Of a DNA stretch of 64,000 nucleotides, positions 52,933 through 61,329 are shown piece after piece (the stretch's first letter is position 1; each line of letters starts with the position of its first letter). The translations under genes were made by a program, and so were the position numbers. The stretch comes from Neopusillimonas maritima (GTDB lineage: Bacteria > Pseudomonadota > Gammaproteobacteria > Burkholderiales > Burkholderiaceae_B). The notes under the pieces were generated by a model that was not told the DNA's origin, did no database searches, and saw nothing but the letters and a program-made list of their open reading frames with translations. Location of the stretch: NCBI RefSeq assembly GCF_040930455.2, contig NZ_CP170494.1; one strand, 5' to 3'.

Positions 52933-52972
52933 AAAAAACGGCAAAGTATCATAAGAATACTTTGCCGTTTTT
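52933..52972. terminator. Bidirectional terminator between gcdH and APC permease
   Basis: A long near-perfect stem pairs arms 52933-52949 and 52957-52972 around a seven-base loop, with A-rich sequence on the left and T-rich on the right. On the minus strand it forms a classical terminator for gcdH. A second small hairpin lies just upstream of it (about 52985-53001). No promoter for the permease is evident in the remaining 100 bases. Confidence 0.88.
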
Positions 52973-53023
52973 ATTGAGCGCCTTGCCGTTAGTGAAACGG
53001 CTTGGTGAGCATAACCGTTAGCA

Positions 53024-54217
53024 TTAGAAAAACGCCTGTAACCCGGTTTGTGCACGGCCCAGAATCAGGGCGTGAACGTCGTGGGTACCTTCATAGGTGT
53101 TCACCACTTCCAGGTTCACCAGGTGGCGTGCAACACCGAACTCGTCGGAGATACCATTGCCACCCAGCATGTCGCGCGCCATACGGGCGATATCAAGCGA
53201 CTTGCCGCAAGAGTTGCGCTTCATGATGGAAGTGATTTCAACGGCGGCAGTGCCTTCGTCTTTCATACGGCCCAAACGCAGGCAGCCTTGCAGACCCAGG
53301 ACAATTTCGGTTTGCATGTCGGCCAGTTTCTTTTGAATAAGCTGGTTTTGCGCCAGAGGGCGACCGAACTGTTTGCGATCGAGTGTGTACTGACGCGCAG
53401 TGTGCCAGCAGAATTCAGCCGCACCCAATGCGCCCCAGGCAATACCGTAGCGGGCCGAGTTCAGGCAAGTAAAGGGGCCACGCAAGCCGCTAACGCCGGG
53501 CATCATGTGATCTTCGCTTACGTCCACTTCGTCCATCACGATTTCACCGGTAATGGAGGCCCGCAGACCGACTTTGCCGTGAATGGCGGGCGCCGACAGG
53601 CCTTTCATGCCCTTTTCCAGGATGAAGCCGCGGATTTTGCCGTCGAAGTCGCCACCGACGCACTTGGCCCAAACCACGAAAACGTCCGCGATGGGGGAGT
53701 TGGTGATCCACATTTTTGTGCCGCTTAGCTTGTAGCCGCTGTCGGTTTTAACTGCGCGGCTTTCCATGTTGCCAGGGTCGGAACCGTGGTTGGGTTCGGT
53801 TAGGCCGAAGCAACCAATCCATTCGCCGCTGGCCAGCTTGGGCAGGTATTTCTGTTTCTGCTCTTCGCTGCCGAATTCGTTGATGGGCACCATAACCAGG
53901 GAGGATTGAACACTCATCATGGAGCGGTAGCCGGAATCGACGCGTTCAACTTCACGCGCAATCAGGCCGTAGCAGACGTAATTCAGGCCGGAGCCGCCGT
54001 ATTCAGTAGGGATGGTGGGGCCCAACAAGCCCAGCTCACCCATTTCACGGAAAATTTCAATGTCGGTTTTTTCGTTGCGGAAGGCTTCCAGAACGCGCGG
54101 TGCGAGTTTGTCTTGCGCGTACGCTTGAGCGGCATCCTTTACCATGCGCTCTTCTTCTGTAAGCTGTGAATCAAGTAACAGGGGGTCTTCCCAATGGAAG
54201 GATGGGGCCGAGGACAT
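53024..54217 (-). CDS. gcdH: Glutaryl-CoA dehydrogenase
   Basis: FAD-dependent acyl-CoA dehydrogenase that converts glutaryl-CoA to crotonyl-CoA and CO2. It has 397 residues. Typical GCDH segments are IPTEYGGSGLNYVCYGLIAREVE, SGYRSMMSVQSSLVM and GCFGLTEPNHGSDP. The catalytic Glu is in NTYEGTHDVHALILGRA near the C-terminus. It is divergent from a LysR regulator that probably controls it. The presence of glutaryl-CoA oxidation next to benzoate genes fits an aromatic and dicarboxylic acid lifestyle. Confidence 0.95.
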   Translation of the reverse strand: MSSAPSFHWEDPLLLDSQLTEEERMVKDAAQAYAQDKLAPRVLEAFRNEKTDIEIFREMGELGLLGPTIPTEYGGSGLNYVCYGLIAREVERVDSGYRSMMSVQSSLVMVPINEFGSEEQKQKYLPKLASGEWIGCFGLTEPNHGSDPGNMESRAVKTDSGYKLSGTKMWITNSPIADVFVVWAKCVGGDFDGKIRGFILEKGMKGLSAPAIHGKVGLRASITGEIVMDEVDVSEDHMMPGVSGLRGPFTCLNSARYGIAWGALGAAEFCWHTARQYTLDRKQFGRPLAQNQLIQKKLADMQTEIVLGLQGCLRLGRMKDEGTAAVEITSIMKRNSCGKSLDIARMARDMLGGNGISDEFGVARHLVNLEVVNTYEGTHDVHALILGRAQTGLQAFF

Positions 54218-54328
54218 AATGTATGCGCTCCGAAAATAAGTTTAGGTTTAAAGTATTTTACCGAAAACGCAACCCAAGGTAAACGTATTCGTACCAATAC
54301 TGGCAGGTTATGTGAGTTATTGGCACAA

Positions 54329-54347
54329 TGCAATTGATAAAATTGCA
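54329..54347. promoter_or_regulatory. Candidate LysR operator between gcdH and its regulator
   Basis: A perfect 7-base inverted repeat (54329-54335 and 54341-54347) with a five-base spacer lies in the 185-base divergent gap. Each half is joined to a copy of GCACAATG, giving an overlapping direct repeat. The start and end T and A of the palindrome fit the loose T-N11-A class seen for LysR regulators. No other element this clear is present in the gap. Confidence 0.55.
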
Positions 54348-54402
54348 CAATGTCGTGACAAATGTGCACGTTTCGAGTCACGACCAGATTAAAGGGGAAG
54401 CG

Positions 54403-55302
54403 ATGCGCAAGGGCGTGCCGAATTTGGGAGCCTTACAAGCATTTGAAGCAACGGCGCGCCTGGGGTCATTTTCGCGCGCCGCGGAGGAATTGTCACTGAC
54501 CCATAGTGCCATTTTTCGACAGGTGAATGGGCTGGAGGAGCGCTTGGGCGTCGCGCTTTTTACCCGTGTGCGTCGACGTATTGTGTTAACCGATGCGGGG
54601 GCGGAATATGCTGCACGCGTTCGCCATCATCTGGAGCAGTTGGAAAAAGACACGTTTAGTTTAATGTCGCGTGCCGGGCTGGGCCATAGTTTGCATATTG
54701 CCGTGCTACCCACATTGGCTACGACGTGGCTCATTCCGCGTTTGCCCGCTTTTCAGTCGCGTCATGCCGATATCGCGGTGAGTTTGTCCAGTCGCACGTT
54801 GCCGTTTCAGTTTGCCGACCATCCTTTCGATGCGGCCATTTATCATGCCGAGCAGCCGTGGGCCGCCACGCAAGGTATTCGCTTGTTTCCCGAAGAGGCG
54901 CTTGTTCCGGTTTGTTCTCCCTTCCTGTATGAAATTGCACAACATGCGTCGGATGGGTTGGCAGGTCTAACGCATTTGCACATGATGTCGCGGCCCGACG
55001 CATGGCGTGACTGGTATCGTACGCAGGGCCTTGAATACTTGCCCGGGGTCGCGGCGGGTCCTCGTTACGAGCTCTTCACGATGCTATTGGCGGCAGTGCA
55101 CGCAGGGCTGGGGGTTGGATTGATTCCGAGGTTTTTGGCCGATGAGGCACTGGCAAATGGCGACCTGGTCGTGCCGTTCGACGGGGCTCTGGCTGTGCGG
55201 CAGTCGTACTATTTCAGTTACCCTGTTCATGTCGGCAAAACCGACGCACTGATTGCTTTTGAGGCATGGCTGCAGGAAACGGTTGAAGAACAGGCGGGTT
55301 GA
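54403..55302 (+). CDS. LysR-family regulator (GcvA/GcdR-like)
   Basis: Transcription regulator of 299 residues. The N-terminal winged helix (about 8-66, with LQAFEATARLGSFSRAAEELSLTHSAI) is followed by a substrate-binding domain. It resembles the GcvA subgroup. I chose the ATG at 54403, which has AAAGGGGA at 54391-54398; the longer frame to 54328 has no similar support. Being divergent from gcdH, it is probably the glutarate-responsive activator, but it also lies six bases before ggt. Confidence 0.88.
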   Translation: MRKGVPNLGALQAFEATARLGSFSRAAEELSLTHSAIFRQVNGLEERLGVALFTRVRRRIVLTDAGAEYAARVRHHLEQLEKDTFSLMSRAGLGHSLHIAVLPTLATTWLIPRLPAFQSRHADIAVSLSSRTLPFQFADHPFDAAIYHAEQPWAATQGIRLFPEEALVPVCSPFLYEIAQHASDGLAGLTHLHMMSRPDAWRDWYRTQGLEYLPGVAAGPRYELFTMLLAAVHAGLGVGLIPRFLADEALANGDLVVPFDGALAVRQSYYFSYPVHVGKTDALIAFEAWLQETVEEQAG

Positions 55303-55308
55303 ACAAAG

Positions 55309-57063
55309 ATGATCGGAACGAGACAGGTTGCACGCTATTTTATTTCGGCTCTGATAGTTGGTAGTTTGTTGTCGGGCATGTCAGTAGCGTTGGCCCGTAC
55401 ACCGGTCAACCCTGAAGAGGCAACGGGTTGGACTGAAAAGTCTTTGGCTCGCGCCGATGACTATATGATTTCAGCCGCGAATCCTCATGCCTCAGAGGCA
55501 GGGCTGGCGATACTGGATGCCGGCGGTAGCGCCGTCGATGCGGCGATTGCCGCACAGTTGGTGTTGAGTTTGGTTGAGCCTCAGTCATCAGGGCTTGGAG
55601 GGGGCGGGTTCATGGTGGTATTCGATGCCGCGAACCAGCGCCTTCGCACTTACGATGCACGGGAGACCGCACCGGTGGATTCCAATGGAAGCTATTTCAA
55701 AGTTGACGGCGAGGTATTGCCTTTTTGGGATGCGGTGAATAGCGGCTTGTCGGTGGGCACCCCAGGTTTGTTGCGTGGCCTGGAAAAAATGCATGCTGAT
55801 GGCGGGCGGTTGCCCTGGGCCGACTTATTCGAGCCGGCAATTCAACTTGCGCGAGACGGCTTTGCGGTGTCGCCCCGTTTGCACGGGCTGCTGCTACGCA
55901 GTAAAGCGTTGCGCCAAAGCAAGACCGCCCGGTCTTACTTTTACGACGCGCAAGGCAAACCACGCCCTGTGGGCTATGTGTTGAAGAACCCCGCATTGGC
56001 CAAGGTGTTTGAGCAGGTGGCACAACAAGGCGCTGATGCGTTCTATGAAGGCGTTATCGCCCACGATATTGTCAGCGCGGTGCGGTCGCACGCAACGCCG
56101 GGTACGCTTGCTTTGCCGGATTTGGTTTTTTACGAAGCGGTGCCGCGCGAGCCGCTTTGTGTGGCTTATTTAGAGTACGAATTATGCGGAATGGGTCCGC
56201 CCAGTTCGGGTCCGGTTACGGTTATGCAAATTTTGCTGATGCTAACGCATACAGATATTCTTGATTATGCCCCTAACTCGCTCGAAGCCGTTCATTTATT
56301 TGCCGAAGCGGGGAAGCTGGCGTGTGCGGATCGTGATGTGTATATTGCCGACCCCGACTTTGTTTCCTTTCCTGTGAACACATTGTTGGCCCCCCGTTAT
56401 ATTGCCCGGCGCGCCGCTTTAATTAACCCCGCTCGCGCTATGCCGCGTGCCCGGGCGGGCAATCCGCTTGGGGAAATCTCCACGTTTGGCAAAGACCGTT
56501 CTCCTGAATTACCTTCGACAACGCACTTGTCCGTTGTCGATAAAGAGGGGAATGTGGTGTCGATGACAACTTCGGTAGAGTCGGCATTTGGCAGCAAAAT
56601 TATGGTGCGCGGTTTCTTGTTGAATAATCAGCTAACTGATTTTTCTTTGCGCGGTGTCGATGACGCGGGTATGCCGGTTGCCAACCGCGTCGAGCCAAGC
56701 AAGCGTCCTCGTAGTTCTATGGCGCCCATGATCGTACTGCGCGATGGCAAGCCGTATATGGCCATCGGCGCACCCGGCGGGCCGTTCATTATTAGCTTTG
56801 TGGCTAAAACGCTATTAGGCGTGTTGGGTTGGGGGCTGGACATTCAGGCTGCAATTGCGCTGCCTAATCGGGGAAGTTGCAATTATGGCACCGAGATTGA
56901 ACAGGGAACGCAGCTTGAGCCGCTTGCGGCTTCTCTTGAAAGAATGGGCCACAAAGTGCGTTTGGAGTCTCTGCCCAGCGGTTTGCAGGGGGTGGTCATA
57001 ACGCCCAACGGTCTGGAGGGCGGGGCCGATCCACGCCGCGAAGGCGTGGCGCTGGGGCGTTAA
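55309..57063 (+). CDS. ggt: Gamma-glutamyltransferase
   Basis: Exported enzyme that cleaves or transfers the gamma-glutamyl group of glutathione. It has 584 residues, with a signal peptide (about 1-29). The catalytic Thr is T404 in TTHLSVVDKEGN, where self-cleavage separates the two subunits. Supporting motifs are GLGGGGFMVV (about 95-104), and RPRSSMAPMIV and GAPGGPFIISF in the small subunit. It starts six bases after the LysR gene, so shared transcription is likely. Confidence 0.93.
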   Translation: MIGTRQVARYFISALIVGSLLSGMSVALARTPVNPEEATGWTEKSLARADDYMISAANPHASEAGLAILDAGGSAVDAAIAAQLVLSLVEPQSSGLGGGGFMVVFDAANQRLRTYDARETAPVDSNGSYFKVDGEVLPFWDAVNSGLSVGTPGLLRGLEKMHADGGRLPWADLFEPAIQLARDGFAVSPRLHGLLLRSKALRQSKTARSYFYDAQGKPRPVGYVLKNPALAKVFEQVAQQGADAFYEGVIAHDIVSAVRSHATPGTLALPDLVFYEAVPREPLCVAYLEYELCGMGPPSSGPVTVMQILLMLTHTDILDYAPNSLEAVHLFAEAGKLACADRDVYIADPDFVSFPVNTLLAPRYIARRAALINPARAMPRARAGNPLGEISTFGKDRSPELPSTTHLSVVDKEGNVVSMTTSVESAFGSKIMVRGFLLNNQLTDFSLRGVDDAGMPVANRVEPSKRPRSSMAPMIVLRDGKPYMAIGAPGGPFIISFVAKTLLGVLGWGLDIQAAIALPNRGSCNYGTEIEQGTQLEPLAASLERMGHKVRLESLPSGLQGVVITPNGLEGGADPRREGVALGR

Positions 57064-57069
57064 TATTTT

Positions 57070-57918
57070 TTAATGAAAGACCACCGTTCGGCTGCCATTC
57101 AGCAATATGCGATGTTCCACATGGCTGCGCACGGCACGTGACAGCACCAGCGACTCAATATCGCTGCCTACCTGGGTAAGATCTTTTGCACTCATATTGT
57201 GGTTCACGCGCTCGATATCCTGTTCAATAATCGGGCCTTCATCCAGGTCGGAAGTGACATAGTGCGCAGTGGCGCCGATAATTTTGACACCGCGTGCATG
57301 CGCCTGATGGTAGGGTTTGGCCCCCTTGAAACTGGGCAGAAAGCTGTGGTGAATGTTAATTGCACGACCCGAAAGCGCACGACACATTTCGGTGCTTAGA
57401 ATTTGCATATAGCGTGCCAGTACAACCAAGTCCACTTGTTGTTCGTTCACCAGCGCAAGAATGCGTTCTTCCTGTTCCCGTTTTGTTTCGGGGGTGACGG
57501 GAAAGTGGTGAAACGGAATGTCATAAGCCTTGGCCATGCCGGCGTGATCGTTGTGGTTCGACACCACGCCGACAACGTCGACATTCAACTGGCCGCTGTG
57601 TGTGCGAAACAGCAAGTCGTTTAAGCAATGACCCTGCCGGCTGGCAAGAATCAGCAAACGTGCTTTACGCTGCGCATCATGAACGCGCGCCTGCATACCA
57701 AATTCCTGGGCAACAGCCTGGAATTGCTGTTCAAGCTCTTCCGCTTGCTGATGCTCGGGAAGCTCAAAGTGCACGCGCAGGAAGAACTGTTTGGTTTCGG
57801 TGTCGCCGAATTGCTGGGCATCCAGAATATTGCCCTGTCGTTCCAGCAACCAGCCTGAAACACGATGCACAATACCGGTTCGGTCGGGGCAGGACAGGGT
57901 CAGAATGTAGTCGTTCAT
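57070..57918 (-). CDS. purU: Formyltetrahydrofolate deformylase
   Basis: Hydrolyses 10-formyl-THF to THF and formate. It has 282 residues: an N-terminal ACT domain (about 1-80) and a formyltransferase-type catalytic domain with VSNHNDHAGMAKAY, INIHHSFLPSFKGAKPYHQA and the catalytic Asp in TSDLDEGPIIEQD. It sits just two bases after the LhgO-like gene and is convergent with ggt (six bases). Confidence 0.95.
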   Translation of the reverse strand: MNDYILTLSCPDRTGIVHRVSGWLLERQGNILDAQQFGDTETKQFFLRVHFELPEHQQAEELEQQFQAVAQEFGMQARVHDAQRKARLLILASRQGHCLNDLLFRTHSGQLNVDVVGVVSNHNDHAGMAKAYDIPFHHFPVTPETKREQEERILALVNEQQVDLVVLARYMQILSTEMCRALSGRAINIHHSFLPSFKGAKPYHQAHARGVKIIGATAHYVTSDLDEGPIIEQDIERVNHNMSAKDLTQVGSDIESLVLSRAVRSHVEHRILLNGSRTVVFH

Positions 57919-57920
57919 CG

Positions 57921-59048
57921 TTATATCTGTTTGATTTGATCTTGGTTTTCAAGGGCCATGCGGCATTGCTGTGCGATAGCCAAACAGGCAGTCAGCCCTG
58001 GCGATTCAATGCCCAGTAAATGAACAGCACCAGGCACGCCATGCCATGTCGGGCCGGCAATTAAAAAGTCGGCGGCCGGTTGATCCGGGCCTACAATTTT
58101 TGGGCGTACACCGGTGTAAGAAGGCATCAGGCTATCGTCTGACAAATGTGGCCAGTATTGTCGCACAGCTTCATAAAAGCGCTCAACGCGGGAAGGATCA
58201 ACGGCGTAGTTTATTGTGTCCACCCATTCTGTGTCGGGTCCGAACCGCGCTTGCCCGGCCATATCCAGCGTTAAGTGCACACCCAAGCCTGCTTCGTCGG
58301 GCATCGGGTAGATTAGATGCGAAAAAGGTGATCGTTGCATCAGGCTGAAATAATGGCCTTTGCAATAATGGGCGTTTGGGCGCGGTGTGGGCGCATGCCA
58401 GGGGAAAAGGCGGGCGATAGTCGGTGCCGCCAGGCCTGCTGCGTTCACGACATACCGTGCTGTTAACGACATGGGGTCGGCACCACCGAACCCCAGATGA
58501 AAGTTGCCGTTGGCCTGTTCAATACTTTGCAGCGGTGTGCGAAAGACAAACTGGCAGCCTGCCCCTTCGGCCTGGCCCTGCAAAGAAAGCATAAGCGCAT
58601 GGCTATCGATGATGCCGGTTGACGGTGACAGCAAAGCCGCCTGGCAGGTGAGCTCCGGTTCCAGCGCAACGGCCTCTGAGGCTGATAGCCATTGAATGTC
58701 GGTTACCCCGTTGGCCAAAGCCTTGTCATGCAGTGTTTTCAACGCGCTTAATTGGCTGTTCGCCGTGGCGACAATTAATTTACCGGTTCGCTTGTGGGGC
58801 ACGCCGTATGCTTCGCAATAGTCGTACAAAGTTTGCCGCCCGGCCACGCAAAGTTGGGCTTTCAGACTGCCTGTGGGGTAATAAAGGCCTGCGTGAATGA
58901 CTTCGGAGTTACGCGAACTGGCACCGGTACCGATTTGGCCTTCGGCCTCTACCACCAACACTTCGTGGCCGGCCCGGCTTAGTTCACGTGCGACGGCCAG
59001 CCCAATAACACCGGCACCGACGACAATGCATTCAATGTCGACATTCAT
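57921..59048 (-). CDS. FAD-dependent oxidoreductase (LhgO/DAO family)
   Basis: A 375-residue flavoprotein. The N-terminal Rossmann motif is VVGAGVIGLAVARELSRAG (about 9-27) and the next FAD segment is GASSRNSEVIHAGLYYPTGSLKA, characteristic of the L-2-hydroxyglutarate oxidase group. The C-terminal FAD segment is LLGIESPGLTACLAIAQ. I chose the ATG at 59048; the longer frame to 59192 overlaps pdxH. The substrate is not certain; L-2-hydroxyglutarate or another hydroxy or amino acid is possible. Confidence 0.88.
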   Translation of the reverse strand: MNVDIECIVVGAGVIGLAVARELSRAGHEVLVVEAEGQIGTGASSRNSEVIHAGLYYPTGSLKAQLCVAGRQTLYDYCEAYGVPHKRTGKLIVATANSQLSALKTLHDKALANGVTDIQWLSASEAVALEPELTCQAALLSPSTGIIDSHALMLSLQGQAEGAGCQFVFRTPLQSIEQANGNFHLGFGGADPMSLTARYVVNAAGLAAPTIARLFPWHAPTPRPNAHYCKGHYFSLMQRSPFSHLIYPMPDEAGLGVHLTLDMAGQARFGPDTEWVDTINYAVDPSRVERFYEAVRQYWPHLSDDSLMPSYTGVRPKIVGPDQPAADFLIAGPTWHGVPGAVHLLGIESPGLTACLAIAQQCRMALENQDQIKQI

Positions 59049-59062
59049 GAAAGACGCTGGAC

Positions 59063-59692
59063 TCAGGGTGCCAGGCGCTGGTATGACCAAGCGCCGTTTG
59101 GTTGAAGTTCGTAAGCGATCCGGTCGTGCAGCCGCGATGGGCGGCCTTGCCAGAACTCGATATAGTGGGGAATGAGGCGATAGCCTCCCCAATGCTCAGG
59201 CCGGGGTGGGTTATCACCCAGTTCATCGGCCAGTTTCTGTGCCCGTGCGTCGAGTGCTTCGCGGGTAATGGGTTGGCTTTGGGGGGAAGCCCAGGCGCCG
59301 ACACGCGACGCTAAAGGGCGACTATGGAAATACGTGTCGGACTCACTTTGTGCAACCTGTTCCACCCGTCCTTCAAACCGAACCTGCCGCTCAAGTTCCG
59401 GCCAGAAAAAGAGTGCACTTGCAAAGGGTTGTTCAGCCAGCGCCTTGCCTTTACGTGACAGATAGTTTGTGAAAAACACCAGACCGCGCGCGTCAAACCC
59501 CTTCAGCAAAACGATGCGGGAAGACGGCTGCCCATCCTTTACGGTCCCGAGAGTCATGGCAGTGGGTTCGATCACTTCTGCCGTTAAGGCTTCATTGAAC
59601 CAAAGTTGAAACTGATCCAAGGGATCCGCTTTAACGGTATCTTCATGTAGCGCGTTTTTTTGATAGTCGCGTCGGATATCGGCAATAGACAT
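59063..59692 (-). CDS. pdxH: Pyridoxamine/pyridoxine 5'-phosphate oxidase
   Basis: FMN-dependent oxidase that makes PLP from PNP or PMP. The ATG at 59692 gives 209 residues. Motifs are SSRIVLLKGFDARGLVFFTNY (about 55-75), PFASALFFWPELERQVRFEG, and the C-terminal WGGYRLIPHYIEFWQGRPSRLHDR. A GTG five codons upstream is an alternative, and neither start has a clear ribosome-binding site. It lies 14 bases upstream of the LhgO-like gene. Confidence 0.95.
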   Translation of the reverse strand: MSIADIRRDYQKNALHEDTVKADPLDQFQLWFNEALTAEVIEPTAMTLGTVKDGQPSSRIVLLKGFDARGLVFFTNYLSRKGKALAEQPFASALFFWPELERQVRFEGRVEQVAQSESDTYFHSRPLASRVGAWASPQSQPITREALDARAQKLADELGDNPPRPEHWGGYRLIPHYIEFWQGRPSRLHDRIAYELQPNGAWSYQRLAP

Positions 59693-59728
59693 AATGGTTG
59701 GTGTCACGTTTGGGCGCGACTGGCGGAA

Positions 59729-60385
59729 TCAGGTTTGTGTTGGATTGGTGGCATCGTTCCGCAATTGCCGAACCAACGCGTTAAGGCGTGCATCGTGAAT
59801 GCCGTGATCGGTTAGTGCCTGCGCGGTTTCCAATACGTACTCGATGCAGGGGCCATAGGTACCATGTGCATTGTGGATGATGTCCACCAATTGCGCGTGA
59901 TTCAAATTGCTAACATAACCATCTTTCTTGCGGTCGACCACAAACACCAATGCGGGTGTTTGGCCATGCGGTGTTTGACACGGCAAGTGCCGCGGAATGT
60001 ATGCGGCGCTGGGCATCTCTCGTTTCCACAGTTCATCCAGTGTTTCCGGGATGTCGTTGGAGCCGACGCGATAAACCATGCCGCGGCAGGAACCGCCGTT
60101 GTCGAGCCCGAATACCAGGCCGGGGCGTTCCGGTGTGCCGCGGTTGATGCGGGACCACAAGCAGAGTGAGCGGTGGTAGCCTTTCAGCAGCGCGGGGCGT
60201 CGTTCAAGGTAATGAAAATTCGGGCGCCATACCAATGAACCGTAGCCGAACACCCATAAATCCTGGTGTGGTTTCAGACAGCGCATGAACTGCTCAACCG
60301 ATTCCTGTCGTTCGGCATCGGTAAGGCGTCGGAACGTGCCTGGGCTGGGAGAACAGGGCGGGCAGGTTACAGCAGTAGTTTTCAC
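59729..60385 (-). CDS. chaC: ChaC-type gamma-glutamylcyclotransferase
   Basis: Cytosolic enzyme of the ChaC family (218 residues), which splits glutathione to 5-oxoproline and Cys-Gly. The glycine-rich substrate loop WVFGYGSLVWRPNF (about 43-56) is intact, followed by CLWSRINRGTPERPGLVFGLD and RGMVYRV. The catalytic Glu is probably the one in LWKREMPSAAY. It lies 36 bases upstream of pdxH and is divergent from tcdA. Confidence 0.9.
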   Translation of the reverse strand: MKTTAVTCPPCSPSPGTFRRLTDAERQESVEQFMRCLKPHQDLWVFGYGSLVWRPNFHYLERRPALLKGYHRSLCLWSRINRGTPERPGLVFGLDNGGSCRGMVYRVGSNDIPETLDELWKREMPSAAYIPRHLPCQTPHGQTPALVFVVDRKKDGYVSNLNHAQLVDIIHNAHGTYGPCIEYVLETAQALTDHGIHDARLNALVRQLRNDATNPTQT

Positions 60386-60468
60386 AATGCGTTCGACATG
60401 ACGGTAGCTAAAGATTTATTCAACCAATTTGGCCATGATCTAATAGTACTACTTCATGAATAGGGTTT

Positions 60469-61296
60469 GTGTCGGCTATGGATGAGTTTGACAATTCAAT
60501 CGATGCGCAGCGTCGCTTTTCCGGTTTGGCGCGGTTGTATGGTGATCGCGCGCCGGAACGGCTGGCACAAGCTCATATTGCGGTTGCGGGCCTGGGTGGT
60601 GTGGGTTCATGGTGTGCCGAGGCGCTGGCTCGCAGCGGCGTGGGAAATCTGACGCTCATCGACCTTGATCATATTGCCGAATCGAACATTAACCGACAGG
60701 TGCATGCTTTAACCGATACGTTGGGGCAGTCGAAAGTGGAAGCGATGGCGCAACGTATCCACGGGATCAATCCGGCTTGTCGGCTCACGAACATCGATGA
60801 TTTTGTCGTGCCTGAGAATGTACATACAGTTTTTGGTGAAGAGGTTCGACTCATTATCGACTGTACCGATCAAATTAGCGCAAAAGTGGCGATGATTCTT
60901 GAGGCCCGTCGCCGCCGTATTCCCATTATTGTTTGCGGTGGTGCCGGGGGAAAAACCGACCTGCTGGCAATGAAAGTGGACGATCTGGCCTTTTCAACCA
61001 ACGATGCGCTGTTGGCAAAGCTGCGTAACGTTTTGCGGCGCAACCATGATTTCCCGAAAGGCTCGGTGAGTGATAAAGCGCGCCGCCGTGTTGCCAAGAT
61101 GGGAGTGCGCGTTATTTGGTTTGACCAGCCTGCTGTGTTGCCTGCCGCCTGGCTTGAGGCAGATGCGCCGGCCGAGGCGCTGCAAGGGTTATCCTGCGCG
61201 GGCTATGGGTCCGCAATGGCATTAACCGCAGCCATGGGTTTGGCTGCGGCAAATGATGCCATACAACAGGTATTGAAGAAAAACACAAAATCTTAG
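60469..61296 (+). CDS. tcdA: tRNA threonylcarbamoyladenosine dehydratase
   Basis: E1-like (ThiF/MoeB superfamily) enzyme that cyclises t6A37 to ct6A37. It has 275 residues. The nucleotide-binding motif is VAGLGGVGSWCAEALARSG (about 38-56), then the Arg-containing NINRQVHAL and DCTDQISAKVAM. The start is either GTG at 60469 or ATG at 60478, and neither ribosome-binding site is ideal. It acts downstream of the t6A pathway to which Sua5, also in this window, belongs. Confidence 0.93.
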   Translation: MSAMDEFDNSIDAQRRFSGLARLYGDRAPERLAQAHIAVAGLGGVGSWCAEALARSGVGNLTLIDLDHIAESNINRQVHALTDTLGQSKVEAMAQRIHGINPACRLTNIDDFVVPENVHTVFGEEVRLIIDCTDQISAKVAMILEARRRRIPIIVCGGAGGKTDLLAMKVDDLAFSTNDALLAKLRNVLRRNHDFPKGSVSDKARRRVAKMGVRVIWFDQPAVLPAAWLEADAPAEALQGLSCAGYGSAMALTAAMGLAAANDAIQQVLKKNTKS

Positions 61297-61329
61297 GCGA
61301 TGTATCCCTGCGCCAAGCTAGTCTTCTCG

